This document shows, piece after piece, positions 1 to 5,725 of a stretch of DNA of 7,223 nt. Origin of the DNA: Thermoflexales bacterium (lineage in GTDB: Bacteria; Chloroflexota; Anaerolineae; Fen-1058); assembly GCA_017999195.1 (NCBI GenBank), contig JAGOBP010000209.1, positions 1 through 7,223 on the forward strand, read 5' to 3'. Below the pieces are notes generated by a model that was not told where the DNA came from, made no database searches, and saw nothing but the letters and a program-made list of their open reading frames with translations. The position numbers were made by a program, and so were the translations under genes. How positions within the stretch are numbered: the stretch's first letter is position 1; each line of letters opens with the position of its first letter.

Positions 1-152
1 GTGGTGAAGAGGGTGCTAGTCGGTTGGCGCGCAAACCAGACGCTGCTGGCTTCATCGCTCCACAGCGATTGATTGAGGCGCGGCAACGTCAACAACGCGA
101 CGCCAAGCAAAGCGAAGATCAAACTGCGAGGGAGCCGGACACGCGCACTCAC
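1..152 (-). CDS. GT39/ArnT-like membrane glycosyltransferase, N-terminal fragment
   Basis: Only the first 50 codons lie in the window; the gene continues beyond base 1. Seen: a GTG start at 152-150, a basic N-terminus (VSARVRLPRS), one hydrophobic helix at about residues 11-24, then NQSLWSDEASSVWF, in which D33-E34 sits just after the first membrane segment. In the GT39/PMT-like lipid-carrier-dependent glycosyltransferases this first extracytoplasmic loop carries an acidic DE pair thought to be catalytic, and SLWSDEA is a very typical form. Such proteins usually have about 500 residues and 9-13 membrane helices and transfer a sugar from polyprenyl phosphate on the outer face. The start is forced: the same frame holds the stop of the upstream ligase-like gene 6 nt earlier, and no other start codon intervenes. 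There is no clear Shine-Dalgarno, so translation is probably coupled to the upstream gene. The family call rests on the N-terminus alone. Confidence 0.72.
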   Translation of the reverse strand, partial: MSARVRLPRSLIFALLGVALLTLPRLNQSLWSDEASSVWFARQPTSTLFT

Positions 153-158
153 TGGCCA

Positions 159-1472
159 TCAATCCGGTTGCGGGGTGAGCGTCCGAAGTCCAAGAAGTAT
201 GGCCAGCGCGATGATCAGCCACGGCAAAAAGGCGGGCTTGGAATCCCAGAGTGGCACATCGACAATGCCGTGGATAAACATGGCGCTTAGCGCGGCCACA
301 GCACCTGCGGCCAACGCCACATCGAGTGCGGCGATCTGTTGACGCAGGGCTTTGATGAGCAGGCCGAATGTCGTGAGGTACAACGCCACGTAGGCGATGA
401 AACCCGGCAAGCCCACATCCAGACCGACTTGCAACAGCAAATTGTGGGCGTGATCGAGTTTGGTGTCCGGCGCGATCGAGAACAGGGGATACAGGGTGGG
501 AATGACGGTGTTCCACGTGCCAATGCCGATCCCGGTGAAGGGGAAATCGTTGATGGCGTATAGCGCGCGGCTCCAAATCTCCAGACGGCCATCCAGTCCG
601 CTGATCGCGCCGCCGGACAAGGCGGCATTCAGCACGGTGAGCGGTCCCAACACGGCGACCATGATGATGGCGGCGACCAGTAGGAAGGGCACAACATACA
701 CTAACTTACGCCAGCGCAACACCGCCACCACACCGATGGCAATCGCCGCCGCCAGATAAGCGCCCCGGCTTTGCGTCAACGCCAGCATCGCCAGTATGAA
801 CATCGTCGCCAATCCGGCGGCGATCGTCGCCCGGCGGTGTGTGCGCCAATCGCGCCTCAGCGTCAGGGCCGCGGCCAGCGGTGCGACCACGGCCAACACT
901 CCGGCGATTTGATTGGCGTTGACATTGCCCGGCAGCGACGCTGATAACTTCTGTTGCAGCGTCTCAAGGGCCGAAATACGGAACAACTTGCCAATTGCCA
1001 GGTCGCTGAACAGCGGCGCAGTAAAGGCCAAGCCCACACCCATCACAACGATTGACCAGCCGATTAACTGCGGGTGACGCAATGCGGGCGGCCAATTGAG
1101 CAAGGCCCAAAACAGCGCCACACCCACAATGAGCGGGCTTAACGCCTCCCAGGAGGCCGCCTTATCGACCGAAGCCCAATAATTGACGGGCAGCCAGATC
1201 AGCATTAACAGCAACGGCCAATCCAGCGGCGTGCGGCGCGTTAGGCGGCCATAGGCCAGCCAGCGTAATAAGCCGCCCATCACCGGCAAGATCACGGCGC
1301 TGGCCCGCCAAACCTCAACTTGCTGTTGAACGCTCGTCGGCAAAAAACGCTGTGGCAGCAACAGCAAGACGCCAATCGCCATCACCCACACCGGCTCCAG
1401 CCAGACGAGTCGCCGGGCGGCGCGCCGCCAGCGCGGCTCAGTTGGGACGATCTTCTGCTTCGACTCGCTCAC
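159..1472 (-). CDS. O-antigen ligase/polymerase-like polytopic membrane protein (Wzy_C family)
   Basis: A 437-residue integral membrane protein with about 10-12 hydrophobic helices. Seen: the family's NxN signature at 183-187 (NVNAN), SRG at 235-237 after a helix, a long extracytoplasmic loop at about 283-345 with GLDGRLEIW (R296), GIGIGTWN (314-321) and HAHNLLLQVGLDVGLPG (H341, H343, N344), and H401 near a late helix. The SRG, GR.xxW and HNxxLQ..xxxGLPG motifs are the hallmarks of the WaaL/Wzy/PglL superfamily, which joins polyprenyl-diphosphate-linked glycans to an acceptor or to each other on the outer face. Sequence alone cannot separate ligase from polymerase or protein O-oligosaccharyltransferase. 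The start is GTG, with an in-frame TGA two codons upstream and a weak AAGG 9 nt before it. The downstream GT39-like gene starts 6 nt after the stop, so the two are probably one operon for surface-glycan assembly. If the host is a single-membrane Chloroflexota, the acceptor would not be classical LPS. Confidence 0.87.
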   Translation of the reverse strand: MSESKQKIVPTEPRWRRAARRLVWLEPVWVMAIGVLLLLPQRFLPTSVQQQVEVWRASAVILPVMGGLLRWLAYGRLTRRTPLDWPLLLMLIWLPVNYWASVDKAASWEALSPLIVGVALFWALLNWPPALRHPQLIGWSIVVMGVGLAFTAPLFSDLAIGKLFRISALETLQQKLSASLPGNVNANQIAGVLAVVAPLAAALTLRRDWRTHRRATIAAGLATMFILAMLALTQSRGAYLAAAIAIGVVAVLRWRKLVYVVPFLLVAAIIMVAVLGPLTVLNAALSGGAISGLDGRLEIWSRALYAINDFPFTGIGIGTWNTVIPTLYPLFSIAPDTKLDHAHNLLLQVGLDVGLPGFIAYVALYLTTFGLLIKALRQQIAALDVALAAGAVAALSAMFIHGIVDVPLWDSKPAFLPWLIIALAILLGLRTLTPQPD

Positions 1473-1498
1473 AGATCAATGCCTTGGCTTGTTATGAA

Positions 1499-1550
1499 AG
1501 AAACCAGGTTTCTGCGCGGAGTAGTCCTGCGTCACAGAAACCTGGTTTCT
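1499..1550. repeat. Inverted pair of 15-nt palindromes (AGAAACC-A/T-GGTTTCT)
   Basis: Positions 1499-1513 read AGAAACCAGGTTTCT and 1536-1550 read AGAAACCTGGTTTCT, separated by 22 nt. The two are exact reverse complements. Each is also a palindrome on its own (7-bp arms around one central base), so the locus can fold either as one 15-bp stem with a 22-nt loop or as two small hairpins. It lies 9 nt beyond the 3' end of the tRNA-Gln gene and 26 nt before the start of the ligase-like gene. On the minus strand the long stem is followed by TTCAT, a poor U-tract, so it may serve as a weak terminator or tRNA 3' boundary. It looks like a dispersed REP or MITE-like element; I recall similar AGAAACC-type palindromes from Chloroflexota and cyanobacterial genomes but cannot verify that here. 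Confidence 0.8.
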
Positions 1551-1558
1551 AGCGATTG

Positions 1559-1630
1559 CTGGGGGTAAGGGATTCGAACCCCTCCATACAGATCCAGAGT
1601 CTGCTGTCCTGCCAGCTAGACGAACCCCCA
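1559..1630 (-). tRNA. tRNA-Gln (anticodon CTG)
   Basis: A complete 72-nt cloverleaf folds from the sequence. The acceptor stem TGGGGGT/ACCCCCA has 7 perfect pairs. The D-stem GTCT/GGAC has one G-T pair and an 8-nt loop containing GG. The anticodon stem GCAGA/TCTGT encloses the loop CTCTGGA, with T33 followed by anticodon CTG, which reads CAG codons. The variable loop is the short ATGG. The T-stem AGGGG/CCCTT encloses TTCGAAT. Discriminator G73 and the first pair U1-A72 are glutamine identity features. The 3' CCA is not encoded (the next bases are CAA), so a CCA-adding enzyme must complete it. The gene lies downstream of the kinase gene but has its own likely promoter. Confidence 0.97.
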
Positions 1631-1663
1631 ATTTTGAAACAGTGCGTGGTTAGCGCGACCGAT

Positions 1664-1692
1664 ATTTTATCACGCGCCTGCGACTTCCGCAA
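1664..1692 (-). promoter_or_regulatory. Candidate sigma-70-type promoter for tRNA-Gln
   Basis: Read on the minus strand, TTGCGG (1692-1687) is followed by a 17-nt spacer and TAAAAT (1669-1664). The -10 hexamer matches the consensus at five of six positions, the -35 at three. The -10 ends 33 nt before the mature 5' end of the tRNA, leaving room for a short leader removed by RNase P. The element lies in the only AT-rich patch between the kinase stop and the tRNA. It is a consensus match by eye only. Confidence 0.5.
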
Positions 1693-1712
1693 GGGCGAAC
1701 CGCATTCTCGAA

Positions 1713-2576
1713 TTAGCCGCCATAGCGCCGCAAGATCGCGTCGACGGCGCTGCCATAGCCTTCACCGAACAGGTTTAAGTGATTGAGTAGATGATACAGG
1801 TTGTACAGGTCGCGCCGATCGGCATAGCCGCGCTCCAACGGCCACGCTTCTGCGTAGGCCGCGTAGAAGCGCGCGCCAAAGCCGCCGAATAGTTCCGTGA
1901 ACGCGATCTCGGCTTCGCGATCACCGTAATACACGGCCGGATCGATCAAGACCGGTTGACCGGCCGTATCGATCAGATGATTGCCGCCCCACAAATCGCC
2001 ATGCAGCAGTGAAGGCACAACGACCGATGAATCCAGCCAGCGATCAAGGTTCGCTCGCACTCGATCGAGCCGTCGGGCACGATCGGGCGGGAGATGGCCG
2101 CGCGCTTGCGCAATCGTCATTTGCTCGCCCAGACGTCGATCGCGATAGAATTCGAGCCACGAATCAGTCCGCGTATTGATCTGCGGGGTCGCGCCGATGT
2201 AGTTATCGTGATCAAGTCCGTACGTTGTGCTGCTGGCCCGATGTTGCTGCGCCAGGCCGCGGCCCAGCGTTTCGGCAGCGGCAGGCTGGTTGGCGCCCGG
2301 CTCGATCCATTCCAGCACCAGCGCGGGCGGCTGATCGATCACGGCGATGACGCGCGGCACGCGCAGAGCCTGCGCGTGCGCCAACAACCGCAGACCTTGC
2401 GCTTCAACTTCAAACAGCCGGGGCAGGGGGCGCGGATTCCACTTGATGAAGCAGCGTTGACCGGAGGTGGTTTCGATGCGCCAGGCGGCATTGATGTCGC
2501 CGCCGCTCACGGCTTGTGCGGTGCGAATTTCGCCCAACTGCGCGGTGAGGGCGCGGTGCAGATCAGTTGGCAGCAT
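1713..2576 (-). CDS. Fructosamine/ketosamine-3-kinase family protein (FN3K-like, protein deglycation)
   Basis: A 287-residue cytosolic kinase of normal length for the FN3K family, which phosphorylates the third carbon of the sugar in ketosamine adducts on proteins so that the adduct falls off. Seen: the nucleotide-binding segment VSGGDINAAWRI (23-34), the probable ATP lysine K45 in FIKWN, a helix-C glutamate near E58, the family segment WLEFYRDRRLGEQM (140-153), the catalytic loop LLHGDLWGGN (190-199, catalytic D194), the metal aspartate D212 in IDPAVYYGDREAEIA, and the C-terminal NLYHLLNHLNLFGEGY. All expected catalytic residues are present. The ATG overlaps the TAA stop of the upstream phosphatase gene by one base, and there is no Shine-Dalgarno, so translation is probably coupled. 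Characterised bacterial homologues act mainly on ribulosamines and erythrulosamines; that substrate preference is inferred here. An aminoglycoside phosphotransferase function is unlikely given the motifs. Confidence 0.92.
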   Translation of the reverse strand: MLPTDLHRALTAQLGEIRTAQAVSGGDINAAWRIETTSGQRCFIKWNPRPLPRLFEVEAQGLRLLAHAQALRVPRVIAVIDQPPALVLEWIEPGANQPAAAETLGRGLAQQHRASSTTYGLDHDNYIGATPQINTRTDSWLEFYRDRRLGEQMTIAQARGHLPPDRARRLDRVRANLDRWLDSSVVVPSLLHGDLWGGNHLIDTAGQPVLIDPAVYYGDREAEIAFTELFGGFGARFYAAYAEAWPLERGYADRRDLYNLYHLLNHLNLFGEGYGSAVDAILRRYGG

Positions 2577-3064
2577 TAGATGGCGTGTTGTTCGCGGATG
2601 TGCTTTAACAGCCCTTGCGAACCCAGCCGCGCCAACTCGTACACCAACTCGAAGCGGCCGTCGTAGTAGGGGTCGGGCACATCGCGCACATTGATGTCGG
2701 TGGCGTAGTCGAGCAAGCGGGACAGCTTGCCTTGCTCAATCTGCCACGAGCGCAAGTCCGACAGATTTTCGCTGTCCATCGCCACGACGTAATCGGCTTG
2801 ATCCAGCATGTCTTGCGACACTTGCTTGGCGATCAGCCCGTTAGGATCGATGCCGTGGCGCGACAACACTTCGCGCGTGCCGCGATGGGCGCGCTCACCG
2901 GCATGCCAACCGCCCGTGCCCGCCGACTGAATTTCGAAGCGCGCGCGCAGATTGTTTTTCTCTACCAGTTCGCGAAACACTGCTTCGGCCATGGGCGAGC
3001 GACAGATGTTGCCCAGGCAGACAAACAAGACTTTAACCGTGCCATTTGGCATTGACGAAGCCAT
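2576..3064 (-). CDS. Low-molecular-weight protein-tyrosine-phosphatase family protein
   Basis: A 162-residue cytosolic phosphatase, typical length for the family. Seen: the P-loop VCLGNICRSPMAE (15-27) with nucleophile C16 and R22 in the C-x5-R-S signature, the conserved SAGTGGWHAGERAHRGTREVL segment split over 47-67, and the general-acid loop DPYYDG with D131. The catalytic set is complete. The start at 3064 is supported by AAGAAGGA (3077-3070) with 5-nt spacing; Met5 is a weaker alternative. The gene overlaps by one base with the FN3K-like gene. Phosphatases of this family include Wzb-type partners of capsule tyrosine kinases, arsenate reductase relatives, and enzymes that dephosphorylate ribulosamine-5-phosphates on proteins. 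The kinase partner favours the last role: it would remove the 5-phosphate so that the kinase can act at O3. No BY-kinase (Wzc-like) gene is visible in the window. Confidence 0.93.
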   Translation of the reverse strand: MASSMPNGTVKVLFVCLGNICRSPMAEAVFRELVEKNNLRARFEIQSAGTGGWHAGERAHRGTREVLSRHGIDPNGLIAKQVSQDMLDQADYVVAMDSENLSDLRSWQIEQGKLSRLLDYATDINVRDVPDPYYDGRFELVYELARLGSQGLLKHIREQHAI

Positions 3065-3079
3065 ACAAATCCTTCTTGC

Positions 3080-3114
3080 AAAAGAAATTGGAACGCCGAC
3101 GGAAGTCGGCGTTC
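3080..3114 (-). terminator. Hairpin with T-rich tail: probable terminator or leader attenuator
   Basis: GAACGCCGAC and GTCGGCGTTC form a perfect GC-rich 10-bp stem (3091-3114) around a 4-nt loop that reads TTCC on the minus strand. It is followed on that strand by CAATTTCTTTT, a T-rich tract displaced by three bases. It lies 25 nt after the stop of the 274-residue gene, as expected for an intrinsic terminator. It also ends only 15 nt before the phosphatase ATG and nearly touches its Shine-Dalgarno. It may therefore be a leaky terminator or part of the phosphatase leader. Confidence 0.72.
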
Positions 3115-3139
3115 GATAACCGTAACCTTCGGTGAGCCG

Positions 3140-3964
3140 TTAACTGGCTTGCTCTAGCGCCCATAACTGCATGAATTGCTCGGCCGCCTCGCTGCCGCGA
3201 CCTTGCGCCAGACGCTTGGCATTGGCCAGTTCAAAGTCGTGGTGCAAATCTTGCAACAATTGCAGCTGCGCGCGGGCGGGTTCAACCGTAAACAAAGCGA
3301 CCAAGGTACACGCTTGCCCTGGCACAAAACACAGCCAGCGCCCGTTGTCGATCTCACTGGTGCTGATGCGCGTGGTGACATCGCGGGTGGCTTGCTGGGC
3401 GGCGATGATCGGCGCGATGAACGCCGGGTTGACTTTGAAATGCGGCGAGACAGCCAGCGGCTGGCGCGTGGCCCGATCGTACAGGGCGTACCCCAACAAC
3501 TGCGCGGCGTTGTGGCTGAGCAACAGGCCGGTGTGTCCGGCGCTAATGGCCTTGCGCCAGGCATCGAAATTCAGCGAATTGATCAGCGCATCCACAATCT
3601 GGCGCTGTTCGCGATAGTGCGTGTACACCGCATCAAACTGCCGCCGGTTAATTTTGCCCAGCGAAAAATCTTCGGCCAGCGCCGTCATCTTGTGCTGCAA
3701 CTCCGCTTGATACATCCGTGCGCCGGGTAGGTCGGTGGGTAACGTGGGTGTGGGTGGTGGCTCGGGCGCGGCGGGCGCTTCGGGTGCCGACGCGTCAAAG
3801 CGCACGGCAGCATCGGGCGGCAGGGCGGGTGTACTGACAAACGGCGGGTTGTGCGCGGCAACAGGCTTTGGTTCGCTGCGGACGCGTTCCTCGCTCGGCT
3901 GATCGACATCTGCCGACTTGTTGCCCAACAGTGTGCGCAAACGACCACTGATCGACTCGGCCAT
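3140..3964 (-). CDS. Uncharacterised 274-residue protein: Pro-rich linker, SHOCT-like hairpin, unknown C-terminal domain
   Basis: I do not recognise a named family. Seen: a short basic N-terminus (MAESISGRLRTLLGNK), then a low-complexity Ala/Pro-rich, probably disordered stretch at 32-80. Next is a helical segment at 82-128 with SLGKINRRQFDAVYTHYREQR, which resembles short helical-hairpin (SHOCT-type) modules. A compact alpha/beta-looking region follows at about 140-250, with GHTGLLLSHNAAQLLGYALYD, a strand-like GRWLCFVPG (208-216), CTLVALFTVEPA and a terminal helix QLQLLQDLHHDFELANAKRL. The last region is reminiscent of Roadblock/longin-like or small sensor folds, but no diagnostic motif confirms that. 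There is no signal peptide or membrane helix, so it is probably cytosolic. ATG 3964 is the chosen start; GAGAGAA 11 nt upstream is only a weak ribosome site. The gene stands alone between a 98-nt gap and a terminator-like hairpin. Codon and base use look like its neighbours. It is a real gene with function unknown. Confidence 0.85.
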   Translation of the reverse strand: MAESISGRLRTLLGNKSADVDQPSEERVRSEPKPVAAHNPPFVSTPALPPDAAVRFDASAPEAPAAPEPPPTPTLPTDLPGARMYQAELQHKMTALAEDFSLGKINRRQFDAVYTHYREQRQIVDALINSLNFDAWRKAISAGHTGLLLSHNAAQLLGYALYDRATRQPLAVSPHFKVNPAFIAPIIAAQQATRDVTTRISTSEIDNGRWLCFVPGQACTLVALFTVEPARAQLQLLQDLHHDFELANAKRLAQGRGSEAAEQFMQLWALEQAS

Positions 3965-4008
3965 ACTCGGTGCAGTTCTCTCGGCTACTAGATGGGAAAC
4001 AGCGGCTC

Positions 4009-4035
4009 AATCAGGTGACTACATTGTACCTGATT
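4009..4035. repeat. Perfect 8-bp inverted repeat AATCAGGT-N11-ACCTGATT
   Basis: The two half-sites lie 19 nt apart centre to centre (close to two helical turns), in the gap between the GT39-like stop (4063) and the start of the 274-residue gene (3964). On the minus strand the loop edge reads TACAAT, a good -10 hexamer, but the only -35-like TTGACC lies just 11 nt before it. On the plus strand the stem is followed by TTTTT, as in a terminator, yet no plus-strand gene ends here. It could be an operator overlapping a promoter, or a simple hairpin. The structure is certain; its role is not. Confidence 0.5.
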
Positions 4036-4062
4036 TTTGGGTCAACGCGCAGCTGAAACTGA

Positions 4063-5724
4063 TCAATCGGGCCGGACTTGATAGAGTGTAAGGCGCGGCC
4101 CGGCATAACACAACGTCCATAGATCGATCGCGGGGCCGTAAATAGTATCAAATTCAAATCGCGGCTCGCGGCCATCGCAGGTGGGATTGAAGCGCGCGAT
4201 TTCGGTGAAGACCTGGGGCAGCTGCTCGTAAAACCGCTGCCGATTGGCCTCCTGTGCCTCATCGACCACTGGAATACCCTGGACAAAACTGGTCGAGACG
4301 ATCACTTGCGTCCCATCGGTTTGATATTGTGACAGCGGCCGATCGGCCAGGCCAAAGCCCCACACCCGATCGGTCCAATATTCGCGCTGTGAATTCGTGG
4401 GCACTTCATAGCCGTTGGACAGCGGCGGCGTGTGATACGGCCATTCGACGGCGATGCGCGTGCCCGCCGGGATGTTGGCTTCGATCCATTGCTTGGCCTG
4501 CGTGCGCGTATCGGGCTGCGCCATGATCCAATCGGCGCGCAGCGACACAGCGGCGTTCGGGCCGATCACGCTCAACAACAGCGCGAGACCAACTGCGATG
4601 GGGGAGGGCGCGCAGAGCGATCTTCGGCTCAAGAAGGCGGGCAATCCGCGCACGCAGACTTCGGCGACGACCACGGCCAGCATCGGCAGGATCGGCAACA
4701 TGTAGCGGCCAAAGTGACCGCGTGACAGGCTCATCATGGCGAAGTAAGTGACGGGGAACGCCAGCAGCAACAGCCCCAATGTCTGGCGGCGGATTACCGT
4801 CCCGATCAGCCCGATCGCCGTTAGCGCCATAAACGGCAGGCCGGTGCTCCAGTACAGCGTGAACAGATAAAACCAGCCGCTCTCATCGGGCACGATGCGC
4901 CAGCCTTCAAAGCCGCCGCCCACGCGAATCCACAAAAAACTGATGTCTTTGATGAAGGCCGAAAAATTGATCAGGATGTTGGGATAACCGCTGATAAAGC
5001 CGGGGATGAAGCCGAGCAGGGCGATCACCGCCCAGCGGACGGTGTCGCGCAGTTGACGACGGGCCGCGAACGCCGCGAGGACAATCGGCACCACGACCAG
5101 CGCCGAAGTGTATTTGGCCGCGGCGGTTTGTCCCGCAAAAAATCCGGCCAACGCAAAATCGATCGGACTGCGCGTCTGATAGGCTCGTAGTGCCAGCCAG
5201 ATCGTTGTCGTCGCGAACAGCACCATCACGGCATCGGGTACGCCAAAATGCGAATCGCGCACGTGAAAGAACAACACGGTCATGACGGCGGCGGCGGCCA
5301 GGCCGGTCAACTCGTCGCGAAAGCGTCGGCCCAGCACAAAAACGATCGGGATGGTGAGCGCACCGGCGAGTGTGCTGACGATGCGGCCTGCCAATAGGGC
5401 CGGCCACGGATCGTTGATCAGCGTCTCGGCAAATTGCTGCGGGTTAAGGTCTGGTCGGACAATGATCTGGGCGATCTTCTGGGCCATCAGCAACAGGCCC
5501 AGATACAGGCTGGGACCGTGCGCCTGATCGGGCAGATTCAAATCGCCGGTGCCCATTTGCCAGGCATACGGATAGTAGAAGTGCTCGTCGATGTGATATT
5601 CGTAGGGCAGGCCAAAGGTGACGCCCCACAGCCGCAACAACAAAGCGATCAGCGTCAGACCGACGATGATCGCCACCGGGCGGCTGAGCAGTCGCCCGGT
5701 AAAAGGGGGTAATGCTTGCCGCAT
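4063..5724 (-). CDS. GT39/ArnT-like polytopic glycosyltransferase (lipid-carrier dependent)
   Basis: A 553-residue membrane protein with about 10-12 helices and a C-terminal extracytoplasmic domain. Seen: a first helix at about 15-34, then YEYHIDEHFYYPYA with the acidic pair D46-E47 in the first outer loop, followed by DSHFGVPDAVMVLF (157-170) and AAAKYTSALVVVP (201-213). These three are the usual landmarks of the PMT/ArnT-like (PMT_2) superfamily, which transfers a sugar from a polyprenyl phosphate to a lipid, glycan or protein acceptor on the outer face. Residues 400-553 form a soluble region ending FDTIYGPAID...GPRLTLYQV, common in this group. The ATG at 5724 lies 1 nt after the GT2 stop, with no clear Shine-Dalgarno, implying coupled translation. 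That order suggests the GT2 product supplies the lipid-linked sugar donor. Sugar and acceptor cannot be read from the sequence. Confidence 0.87.
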   Translation of the reverse strand: MRQALPPFTGRLLSRPVAIIVGLTLIALLLRLWGVTFGLPYEYHIDEHFYYPYAWQMGTGDLNLPDQAHGPSLYLGLLLMAQKIAQIIVRPDLNPQQFAETLINDPWPALLAGRIVSTLAGALTIPIVFVLGRRFRDELTGLAAAAVMTVLFFHVRDSHFGVPDAVMVLFATTTIWLALRAYQTRSPIDFALAGFFAGQTAAAKYTSALVVVPIVLAAFAARRQLRDTVRWAVIALLGFIPGFISGYPNILINFSAFIKDISFLWIRVGGGFEGWRIVPDESGWFYLFTLYWSTGLPFMALTAIGLIGTVIRRQTLGLLLLAFPVTYFAMMSLSRGHFGRYMLPILPMLAVVVAEVCVRGLPAFLSRRSLCAPSPIAVGLALLLSVIGPNAAVSLRADWIMAQPDTRTQAKQWIEANIPAGTRIAVEWPYHTPPLSNGYEVPTNSQREYWTDRVWGFGLADRPLSQYQTDGTQVIVSTSFVQGIPVVDEAQEANRQRFYEQLPQVFTEIARFNPTCDGREPRFEFDTIYGPAIDLWTLCYAGPRLTLYQVRPD

Positions 5725-5725
5725 G

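Noticed and set aside
52..576. A 174-codon minus-strand frame overlapping the ligase gene and the left-edge gene
   Set aside because: It is out of frame with both real genes and its Arg/Cys-rich translation has no membrane helices or motifs; the SLWSDEA frame explains the edge instead.
1713..2576. FN3K-like gene as an aminoglycoside or choline phosphotransferase
   Set aside because: The WLEFYRDRRL segment, HGDLWGGN and DPAVYYGDREAEIA are characteristic of the fructosamine kinase family rather than APH or choline kinases.
2615..3055. A 146-codon plus-strand frame opposite the phosphatase gene
   Set aside because: It lies wholly antisense to a phosphatase with complete catalytic motifs, and its His/Gln/Arg-rich translation shows no domain.
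2576..3064. Phosphatase as an arsenate reductase (ArsC) or a Wzb capsule regulator
   Set aside because: No extra resolving cysteines of the thioredoxin-type ArsC are visible and no BY-kinase is nearby; the kinase overlap fits deglycation better, though Wzb-like activity is not excluded.
4022..4049. TTGACC...TACAAT as a complete sigma-70 promoter for the 274-residue gene
   Set aside because: The hexamers are only 11 nt apart, too close for a normal promoter; only the inverted repeat is reported.
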